This document shows, one piece after another, positions 5,847 through 11,816 of a stretch of 11,816 nt of DNA. How positions within the stretch are numbered: the stretch's first letter is position 1; each line of letters begins with the position of its first letter. The DNA is from Lachnospiraceae bacterium UBA4316 (GTDB taxonomy: Bacteria > Bacillota > Clostridia > Lachnospirales > Lachnospiraceae). The notes beneath the pieces were generated by a model. That model saw only the letters and a program-made list of their open reading frames with translations, did not search any database and had not been told where the DNA came from. Position numbers and translations under genes: made by a program. The stretch covers positions 1 through 11,816 of the forward strand of contig DGUG01000090.1 of NCBI GenBank assembly GCA_002394535.1, written 5' to 3'.

Positions 5847-6833
5847 TCACCCCAGTGTTGCCGCCATAACAGCCTTTATGGTATGCATACGATTTTCTGC
5901 CTCATCGAATACGACATTTGCATATTTCTGGAATACCTCGTCGGTAACTTCCATATCGGCAATGCCGAATCTCTCACCCATTTCCCGTCCTATGGCAGTT
6001 TTACGGTCATGGAACGCAGGCAGGCAGTGCAGGAAGATGGCATCGGGCTTGGCATGCTTCATAAGGTCCATCGTAACCTTGTAAGGTGTCAGGTCGCGGA
6101 TTCTCTCCTCCCATATCTCATCGGGCTCACCCATGGAAACCCACACATCCGTGTACACTATATCCGCATCCTTTACTGCTTTGTATGCGTCTTCTTCAAA
6201 AGCTACAGAACCGCCGGAGATCTTCGCGAACTCTTCGCACTCTTTAACAAGCTTTGCGTTCGGGAAATACTTCCTGCTCGTTCCCGCAACAAAGTGCATT
6301 CCCATCTTGGCGCAGGCGATCATAAGGGAGTTGCCCATATTGTATCTTGCATCCCCCATATATACCAGCTTTCTGCCCTCTATCGTGCCAAGGTGTTCCC
6401 TTATTGTCAGCAGATCCGCAAGCATCTGTGTCGGATGATATTCGTTTGTCAGGCCGTTCCACACCGGAACATCCGCGTACTTGGCAAGCTCCTCGACTAT
6501 GGACTGCTCAAATCCTCTGTACTCTATGCCGTCATACATGCGGCTGAGCACGCAGGCAGTATCGGCAATACTTTCCTTCTTGCCGATCTGTGAAGCCCCG
6601 GGGTCTAAAAACGTGGCGCCCATTCCCATGTCATGGGCCGCAACCTCGAATGAACATCTCGTCCTCGTACTGGTTTTCTCGAATATAAGGGCAACATTTT
6701 TACCCGGATACTGTCTGTCGAATATTCCTTTTTTCTTCTTCTCCTTAAGCTCAGCGGCAAGGTCGAGAAACTCCTCGATCTCTTCCTTCGTAAAATCCTT
6801 GAGCGTCAAAAAATCCCGTCCCTTTAAACTCAT
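5847..6833 (-). CDS. argF: Ornithine carbamoyltransferase
   Basis: It joins carbamoyl phosphate and ornithine to give citrulline in the arginine pathway, in the cytosol. The 328 residues match the family. The carbamoyl-phosphate site STRTRCSFEVA starts at residue 55, HPTQMLADLLT at 133, DVWVSMGE near 229-236, and the ornithine-binding HCLPAFHD has its Cys at 270; the end is AENRMHTIKAVMAATL. I set the start at 6833 (MSLKGRDFLTLKDF), where the family begins and GAGG stands about 8 nt upstream; the frame could extend to 6917, but that 28-residue addition overlaps the upstream gene and looks unrelated. No other arginine gene is in the window, so a biosynthetic versus catabolic (arcB) role cannot be settled. 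A 37-nt gap separates it from the upstream gene, without a visible promoter or arginine operator. Confidence 0.93.
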   Translation of the reverse strand: MSLKGRDFLTLKDFTKEEIEEFLDLAAELKEKKKKGIFDRQYPGKNVALIFEKTSTRTRCSFEVAAHDMGMGATFLDPGASQIGKKESIADTACVLSRMYDGIEYRGFEQSIVEELAKYADVPVWNGLTNEYHPTQMLADLLTIREHLGTIEGRKLVYMGDARYNMGNSLMIACAKMGMHFVAGTSRKYFPNAKLVKECEEFAKISGGSVAFEEDAYKAVKDADIVYTDVWVSMGEPDEIWEERIRDLTPYKVTMDLMKHAKPDAIFLHCLPAFHDRKTAIGREMGERFGIADMEVTDEVFQKYANVVFDEAENRMHTIKAVMAATLG

Positions 6834-6870
6834 CTTATCTGCCTCTCTTTTTCCTTGATAATGATTTATC

Positions 6871-7302
6871 CTATCTCTTGCGGTCAACGTATGCCACGTT
6901 TCCCCGCATTGCCACAACCGTTACAACTTCACCTTCATCTATGATTCCGTTGGGCCGGTTGCTCCTTGCGGACCAGTTTTTGTTACCGATCCTGACAACT
7001 CCCGACTCGTTTGTGTTATCTATCCTGACCGTAACTATCGCATCTCTTCCTTCAAGCTCCATAAGCTGCTTCTCCCGCCGTGCCCGAATCACATATTTCA
7101 TTCCGGCAGGTCTGACAACTATGAACAAAAATACCGCAACGGCTACAGCTGCTGCTATCTGAAGGAACGGGTTAAACCCGAGTATGTTCAGGACAAGCCC
7201 CACAAGAGCGCCTCCCGCTCCGCAGGCGCCTATAAGCTCGATCCTGACAAACTCAATCACGAGACATATGATCAGTATGATAAGCCATACCATCGGTGTC
7301 AT
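6871..7302 (-). CDS. NfeD-like membrane protein
   Basis: 143 residues. The N-terminal 65 or so form hydrophobic segments (about 5-21, 24-44 and 48-65), followed by a basic stretch (IRARREKQ) and a C-terminal OB-fold domain. In that domain GRDAIVTVRI, GVVRIGNKNWSARSN and GEVVTVVAMRGNVAYV follow the NfeD pattern. NfeD proteins usually work with SPFH/stomatin-flotillin partners in membrane organisation or proteolysis, but no partner gene is in the window. I chose the ATG at 7302 because AAGGAG is 9 nt upstream; the ATG at 7311 directly abuts the ribosome site. A 30-nt gap separates it from the fucosyltransferase, and its stop is 37 nt before argF. It is the short form that lacks the ClpP-like protease domain. 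Confidence 0.85.
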   Translation of the reverse strand: MTPMVWLIILIICLVIEFVRIELIGACGAGGALVGLVLNILGFNPFLQIAAAVAVAVFLFIVVRPAGMKYVIRARREKQLMELEGRDAIVTVRIDNTNESGVVRIGNKNWSARSNRPNGIIDEGEVVTVVAMRGNVAYVDRKR

Positions 7303-7332
7303 ATGAAGCATCTCCTTCGCTTTATCGCCACT

Positions 7333-8271
7333 CTACACTCTGATCCAGCCCGGCATAGTGCGGACTTCCGTTTCTTCATCCGCCATATACTTTGCGGGAT
7401 AGACCGTTATATGCCCGGGATTGTCGTTAAGGATCGCCGCAAGCTGGCTGAAGGTTGAATTTGCGATGATGTTCGCCTTGCATTTGCTCATAAGCTGCAT
7501 ATCCCTGAAGCTGTCGTTCCCTTTGTTGATGTTTACTATCGTCTTGTTATCAAGCCACGAGAATTCCCGCTTTACATATTCCCCATCTTCCGAAAATATG
7601 TAGAATACGGGATTTTCTATCTTCTCTTTGATTATCCTGACCGCTTCTTCGTAGTAATCTCTCTCAAGGCACAAAAATCGTCCCGCATATGTCTGCGACA
7701 GATAATCTCCCCGCCTTACATGGATGGAAACGGAATTCTCCTTCTCCATCTTATCAGCCAGCGACTTATTTTCTCCCGTAAGGGGCGGAAATACCAGCTC
7801 CTGCTTAAGCTTGTCCACCCTGTCCCTGTAATAGTCTTCTTCGATAAAAAATCCGAAGATATAGTAGTTCTTCCCGGGATCAAGACTGCAAAGATCTTCA
7901 TATGATATTTTTTCGGAGAGCGCATCAAAGGTTCTGCCGCTCTTCTCGATCTTTCCCGCCTCGCGAAGCTTCCGGTTCACTGGCCCTAACAGGAACTTAA
8001 CAGTTCCGGCAAGAGGTCCCTTTATGGGCGTCGGGATCTGCCCCGATACCGAATATATCTCTTTTGTTGTTGCTTCATCAAGCCTGAATTTTGAACCGGG
8101 GACGTTTTCGAATATTCTTCGAAGTTCAAATCCGTGGTGCTCGTCATCGGTATAAAACCAGGTGACATCGGCCCGAACCTGCGCCCTGGGATACCGCTCC
8201 CTTAAGAAGCTGTACAGATTATACTGGAACATCTGGTTCCCAAGCCCGGATGTAAATCTTACGATTATCAA
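7333..8271 (-). CDS. Alpha-1,2-fucosyltransferase, GT11 family
   Basis: It would transfer fucose from GDP-fucose to the 2-hydroxyl of a terminal sugar, usually galactose, on the cytosolic side of the membrane. The 312 residues show the GT11 signature: GLGNQMFQY (9-17), the GDP-fucose-binding HVRRGDY (184-190), FYIFSEDGEYVKREF (223-237), and RDMQLMSKCKANIIANSTFS ending at 275. No signal or membrane anchor is seen. The start is a TTG at 8271 within a TTGA overlap with the aminotransferase stop, with AGGGG about 10 nt upstream. TTG makes initiation depend on coupling to the upstream gene. It is the last glycan gene of the cluster. No GDP-fucose synthesis genes (gmd, fcl) are in view, so donor supply must come from elsewhere. 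The acceptor is unknown. Confidence 0.9.
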   Translation of the reverse strand: MIIVRFTSGLGNQMFQYNLYSFLRERYPRAQVRADVTWFYTDDEHHGFELRRIFENVPGSKFRLDEATTKEIYSVSGQIPTPIKGPLAGTVKFLLGPVNRKLREAGKIEKSGRTFDALSEKISYEDLCSLDPGKNYYIFGFFIEEDYYRDRVDKLKQELVFPPLTGENKSLADKMEKENSVSIHVRRGDYLSQTYAGRFLCLERDYYEEAVRIIKEKIENPVFYIFSEDGEYVKREFSWLDNKTIVNINKGNDSFRDMQLMSKCKANIIANSTFSQLAAILNDNPGHITVYPAKYMADEETEVRTMPGWIRV

Positions 8272-9380
8272 TTGATCGCACCCCTGCAGTCCTTTATGAT
8301 ATCACATATCCTGTCCACGTCTTCCTCGGTTAAATGGGCACTCATAGGAAGCGTCAGCACCCTTTCGGCTATCTGCTTCGCCACCGGTGTAAGACTGCTG
8401 TCAAACCTTCCTCTGTAGCAGTCCATGTCGCTTGTCAGCGGATAGAAATATTTTCTCGTATAAATGTCATTCTCTCTTAATCTGTCGTATATCGTCTGGC
8501 GTCCCGCACCGAATTCCTTCTCATCAACAACTATAGGGAAGTAGGCATGATTCGGTTTGACATCCTTCTGGGGCTGCAGGATCGTAATACCCTTTACGTC
8601 CGCAAGATTCTGCCTGTAACGCCCTGTAACCTTTTCCCTCTTTGCGATCTCCTCATCTATGTGGTCGAGATTGCACAATCCCATAACCGCACAGAACTCG
8701 TTCATCTTGGCATTCGCACCGATACCGTCCACAACCTCTTCATCCTTGATTCCGAAGTCCTTGAGCTTCCAGAGCTTGTATATAAGCTCCCTGTCATCCG
8801 TCGTTATCGCTCCGCCCTCGATGGTATGGAACACTTTTGTCGCATGGAAGCTGAACATGGATGCGTCACCGAATGTACCCACACCCCTGCCCTTGTACTC
8901 TACTCCGAATGCATGGGCGGCATCATATATGACCTTCAGGTTATGCTTCTTCGCAATAGCCTCTATCGCTTCAACGTCACACAGACATCCGTACACATGA
9001 ACCGGAACTATCGCGCATGTCCTGTCGGTTATGAGTTCTTCTATTTTGCTCACATCCATCGTGTAGTCCCTGGGATTGATGTCACAGAACACCGGTGTCA
9101 GCCCGTTCCTTACAATCGCATGTGTTGTTGACGTGAAGGTAAAGGGAGTCGTTATGACTTCGCCTTCAAGATCCATTGCCTGCAGAACAAGTTCTAGTGC
9201 CATATGCCCGTTTACAAACAGCGACACATTGGAAACCTTCAGATATTCACACAGCCGCTCTGCCAGTTTCTCATGATTGACTCCCATATTGGTCAGCCAC
9301 ACCGATTCCCATAAGGGCTTTATGGCCTCGACGTACTCCTCAAAAGGAGGCATGGATGATTTTATAACGTTTATTCTCAT
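8268..9380 (-). CDS. DegT/DnrJ/EryC1-family sugar aminotransferase
   Basis: A PLP-dependent enzyme that aminates a nucleotide-bound keto-sugar, giving an amino-deoxysugar for a surface glycan. The 370 residues are normal for the family. The PLP lysine is Lys182 in SFHATKVFHTIEGGAI, and the ring-binding Asp153 is in YDAAHAFG. The opening (PPFEEYVEAIKPLWESVWLT, then NMG) resembles the VioA/FdtB group acting on dTDP-keto-6-deoxyhexoses, but substrate and position cannot be fixed from sequence. GGAGATAAAAGG just before the ATG provides the ribosome site; 6 nt separate it from the GT2 gene, and the stop overlaps the fucosyltransferase start. No thymidylyltransferase or dehydratase is in the window, so the keto-sugar precursor must come from other genes. 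Confidence 0.9.
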   Translation of the reverse strand: MRINVIKSSMPPFEEYVEAIKPLWESVWLTNMGVNHEKLAERLCEYLKVSNVSLFVNGHMALELVLQAMDLEGEVITTPFTFTSTTHAIVRNGLTPVFCDINPRDYTMDVSKIEELITDRTCAIVPVHVYGCLCDVEAIEAIAKKHNLKVIYDAAHAFGVEYKGRGVGTFGDASMFSFHATKVFHTIEGGAITTDDRELIYKLWKLKDFGIKDEEVVDGIGANAKMNEFCAVMGLCNLDHIDEEIAKREKVTGRYRQNLADVKGITILQPQKDVKPNHAYFPIVVDEKEFGAGRQTIYDRLRENDIYTRKYFYPLTSDMDCYRGRFDSSLTPVAKQIAERVLTLPMSAHLTEEDVDRICDIIKDCRGAIN

Positions 9381-9386
9381 AGCCTT

Positions 9387-10370
9387 TTATCTCCGCTGAA
9401 ATATCCTACTGATAATATATCTGACGCTGTACCCAAGCAGCGAACTCTTCTTGTCTTTCAAAACCACGTGGGTGATACCGTACTCGTACATATCGCGAAG
9501 GAACTGTTTGTTCTCCTTACTGGGTCTCTTGACATACTCCTTGAGTGCCAGCCCGAAATCACCTCTGCACCGCTTCCTTGAATAATCACTAAGCGGCCTG
9601 TACTGCTCTATCCACTGCATCATAGTCTTGGACAGATAGCAGTCTTCCTTCCCTATGTTGCGTTTTATTGCGATGGAGTTCCAGTTCCCCGCTCCTGCCT
9701 TCTTCACGTACCTCCATACGCTCATAACCTCATCCATGCGGTATATCTTACCCTGCATGAGAAGGAACAGAAGTATCAGCGCATCATCCGTAAAATCGCT
9801 GGCCCTGTACAGTATGGTATAGTCATACTTCCGAGCTTTGTATATGTTGCGGCTCACAACGCTTGCGTAGTGTCCCGGCCACTTGCCGCTGTAGCAGTAA
9901 TCCTCGTACGTAAAATCACCGCTCCAGTCATACAGGCTCCCTATGGACAGAACATCCGGATCAGTAATATCAGCATTATTCTCATCCACCATCTTCATGG
10001 AATGGGTACATGCAGTATACTCCGGATGATTTTCCAGAAAATCAACCTGCTTCTGAAGCTTGTAATCATCCGTCCAGAAGTCATCACCTTCAAGATACGC
10101 AAGGTACTGCCCGGTACACTTCTTCGTCGTTTCATATACATTAAGTGTCGGACGCCCTCCGGTGTTTTCGCTCCGAAGATTAAGCTTTACCTCCGGATGT
10201 CCGGATGCGATCCGCTTAAGTATATCCTGCGTTCCGTCCGTGGAACAGTCATCACCCACAACTATCTCGAAAGGAAAGTCCGTCTTCTGGTTTATGACAC
10301 TCATGAGTGCTCTTTCAACGTATTTGGCATGATTGTATGTTATGAATATAACACTTAGCTTGTAATCCAT
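9387..10370 (-). CDS. Glycosyltransferase family 2
   Basis: A cytosolic or membrane-associated GT-A fold enzyme that adds a sugar from a nucleotide donor to the growing oligosaccharide. Of 327 residues, the first 115 or so are the nucleotide-binding domain: SVIFITYNHAKYVERALMSV at 6-25, the donor-binding VVGDDCSTDGT around 37-47, and LEGDDFWTDDYKLQKQ near 93-108, where the GDD is the DXD-equivalent metal site. The C-terminal half has aromatic stretches and a basic end (RYIISRIFQRR) that may contact the membrane; there is no clear membrane helix. The ATG overlaps the ABC transporter stop by one base (TGATG), and the ribosome site is weak, suggesting coupling. Which sugar is transferred cannot be told from the sequence. 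Confidence 0.9.
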   Translation of the reverse strand: MDYKLSVIFITYNHAKYVERALMSVINQKTDFPFEIVVGDDCSTDGTQDILKRIASGHPEVKLNLRSENTGGRPTLNVYETTKKCTGQYLAYLEGDDFWTDDYKLQKQVDFLENHPEYTACTHSMKMVDENNADITDPDVLSIGSLYDWSGDFTYEDYCYSGKWPGHYASVVSRNIYKARKYDYTILYRASDFTDDALILLFLLMQGKIYRMDEVMSVWRYVKKAGAGNWNSIAIKRNIGKEDCYLSKTMMQWIEQYRPLSDYSRKRCRGDFGLALKEYVKRPSKENKQFLRDMYEYGITHVVLKDKKSSLLGYSVRYIISRIFQRR

Positions 10371-11816
10371 CAGCCGTTCTCTTTCCTGAATTCTTCGGTG
10401 TAATCGGTAATCTTTCCTTCATTTACCCTGTATATGATCTGACAGTTGCTTATCGTTGTCAGTCTGTGTGCAATTATGATAAGGGTTTTCTTGCCCTGGA
10501 ATCTCTCAATGGCATCCATGACGGCAGCCTCGGTTTCCGAATCGAGAGCTGACGTTGCCTCATCCAATACCATTATTTCGGGATCACCGTAGAGTGCCCT
10601 TGCTATACCTATCCTCTGTCTCTGTCCGCCGGACAGTCTCACTCCCCGCTCTCCCACCATCGTATCAAGCCCCTCGGGAAGTGATTTTACAAACTCATCG
10701 AGCTGTGCCTCGCGAAGTGCCTGCCATACCTTATCTTCCTCTATATCTTCATCCTCTATTCCGAAGGCAACATTATTCCTTATGGGCTCATCGGCAAGGA
10801 ATATGGCCTGCGGAATATAGGCAAGCTTTCGTGACCATTTGATAGGGTGCTCGTGCACGTTCATATCCCCGTACATAACCCGTCCTTCGGTGGGTGTCAG
10901 TATTCCGAGGATGATGTCGGCTATGGTTGATTTTCCGGCACCCGACGGTCCCACAAGTCCTATAGATGCACCATCCGGAATGGTAAAGTTTACATCCGTG
11001 AGAACATTTTCCGTCATGTTGGGGTATCTGTACGATACATTTTCAACCCTAATATCAGATGACTTCATAGCCGAATCGTCATTATCCTTAATCATAACAC
11101 CGAGCATATCTTCCGTGTCCTTGATATCGCGGTAGATAAGGTCAGCCGAAGGCTTTAGGAACACTATAAGGTTGAGATAGTTATCAACTTTGCCAACCGA
11201 AGGCAGAAGCTTGAACGCCGCCATCGCAAATGCCGCCAGCTGCGGAACCATATCGTTTAGATCCTGCCCGTTGTAAAGTTTGAATACAAGAACAAGTAAT
11301 ATTGCACCTACGCATACCGTCTCAATAAGATATGCCGGGATCTGCCCCAGTATCTCATTGTTCCTTACCGCCGTGTACTTCTTGGCACCGCGCTTTGTAA
11401 ACGCTTTTACGAAGTATTCCTCCCTGTGGAGAATCTTGATATCCTTTACCGCGCCGAGAGCCTGATTAATGGCCTGATGCATCTTGCCGTCATTATACTG
11501 TGAGATCTTGCCGTTTTCCTTCGTCCTTCCGTGGAATATAAGGAGATAGAGTCCTGAAAATACAAGCAGTATCACTACAACAGAGACCGTTATCATCCAG
11601 TCAACAATCAGAAGATATATACACAAAAGTGCCGACACCATTACTTCCGAAAATACCGAAAAGATCGTGAGCAGCATCTGGAAGAATCGCTCCGCATCAA
11701 GCATTATCGAACGAATCATCTCAGCGGAGTTCTTTTCGAGATGGTATGTATACGGTTTCTTCAAATAGCAGTCTATGAGCCTTCCGGACAACTTTAACTG
11801 ATTATTGTAGACAAAT
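10370..11816 (-). CDS. ABC transporter, PglK/MsbA-like lipid-oligosaccharide flippase (5' end outside window)
   Basis: A half-transporter with fused membrane and ATPase domains, likely to flip a lipid-linked oligosaccharide across the membrane. The frame is open to the window edge; 481 residues are visible and roughly the first 100, including the first helices, are missing. Membrane helices are visible at about 49-90 and 155-215 of the visible part. The ATPase has Walker A GPSGAGKST (289-297), signature LSGGQRQRIGIARAL (from 394), Walker B IMVLDEATSALD (from 414) and the switch His in IIAHRL (about 450). NQLKLSGRLIDCYLKKPYTY and EKNSAEMIRSI resemble the PglK group. Adjacent glycosyltransferases support a glycan flippase over a drug or peptide exporter. 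The first in-frame initiator-like codon (TTG at 11791) is internal. It is the most upstream visible gene of the leftward cluster. Confidence 0.9.
   Translation of the reverse strand, partial: FVYNNQLKLSGRLIDCYLKKPYTYHLEKNSAEMIRSIMLDAERFFQMLLTIFSVFSEVMVSALLCIYLLIVDWMITVSVVVILLVFSGLYLLIFHGRTKENGKISQYNDGKMHQAINQALGAVKDIKILHREEYFVKAFTKRGAKKYTAVRNNEILGQIPAYLIETVCVGAILLVLVFKLYNGQDLNDMVPQLAAFAMAAFKLLPSVGKVDNYLNLIVFLKPSADLIYRDIKDTEDMLGVMIKDNDDSAMKSSDIRVENVSYRYPNMTENVLTDVNFTIPDGASIGLVGPSGAGKSTIADIILGILTPTEGRVMYGDMNVHEHPIKWSRKLAYIPQAIFLADEPIRNNVAFGIEDEDIEEDKVWQALREAQLDEFVKSLPEGLDTMVGERGVRLSGGQRQRIGIARALYGDPEIMVLDEATSALDSETEAAVMDAIERFQGKKTLIIIAHRLTTISNCQIIYRVNEGKITDYTEEFRKENG

Noticed and set aside
5883..6593. 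236-residue plus-strand frame opposite argF
   Set aside because: Antisense shadow; the minus-strand frame has all carbamoyltransferase motifs.
6834..6917. 28-residue N-terminal extension of ornithine carbamoyltransferase
   Set aside because: It overlaps the NfeD gene end, lacks family similarity, and the ATG at 6833 has its own ribosome site.

Overview
The window looks like a chromosomal segment of an anaerobic Firmicute, most likely a Lachnospiraceae member (Butyrivibrio/Roseburia-like). This is inferred from the gene order coaX-dus-greA-lysS, from a 111-residue protein resembling a Lachnospiraceae-specific family (DUF6145), strong AGGAGG ribosome sites, and tight leftward gene packing. No rRNA, tRNA, CRISPR array or intact insertion sequence is visible.

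Nearly everything reads leftward (minus strand). From the right edge, 11816-7333 is a surface-glycan cluster: a PglK-like ABC flippase (cut by the edge), a GT2 glycosyltransferase, a DegT-type sugar aminotransferase and a GT11 alpha-1,2-fucosyltransferase, joined by 1- to 4-nt overlaps or a 6-nt gap. Together they suggest assembly and membrane translocation of a lipid-linked oligosaccharide carrying an amino-deoxysugar and fucose. It runs with no visible terminator into 7302-3499: an NfeD-like membrane protein, ornithine carbamoyltransferase, a small three-helix membrane protein, the DUF6145-like protein, type III pantothenate kinase and a DusB-type tRNA-dihydrouridine synthase.

A near-consensus promoter just after dus (TTGACG-17-TATAAT, 3489-3461) starts a greA-lysS unit whose two genes share one base (TAATG). 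GreA has a Lys/Ala-rich C-terminal tail. A strong hairpin terminator at 1081-1120 closes the unit.

The left 1.2 kb is accessory and decayed. Behind lysS lie two converging gene remnants: the 3' part of an XRE-type regulator on the plus strand, and an unidentified C-terminal fragment on the minus strand. Next comes a consensus promoter (TTGACA-17-TATAAT) with a perfect 14-bp palindrome in its spacer. It now drives only the last 38 codons of a HigB/Gp49-like toxin (start lost), an intact HigA-like antitoxin, and the beginning of an alpha/beta-hydrolase cut by the left edge. The toxin-antitoxin locus has therefore lost its toxin but kept antitoxin, promoter and probable operator.

I found no clearly new multi-gene system. 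The points most worth a second look are the toxin-less higBA locus, the remnant pile-up behind lysS, the fucosyltransferase-containing glycan cluster, the GreA tail, and two uncharacterised small genes coupled to coaX.
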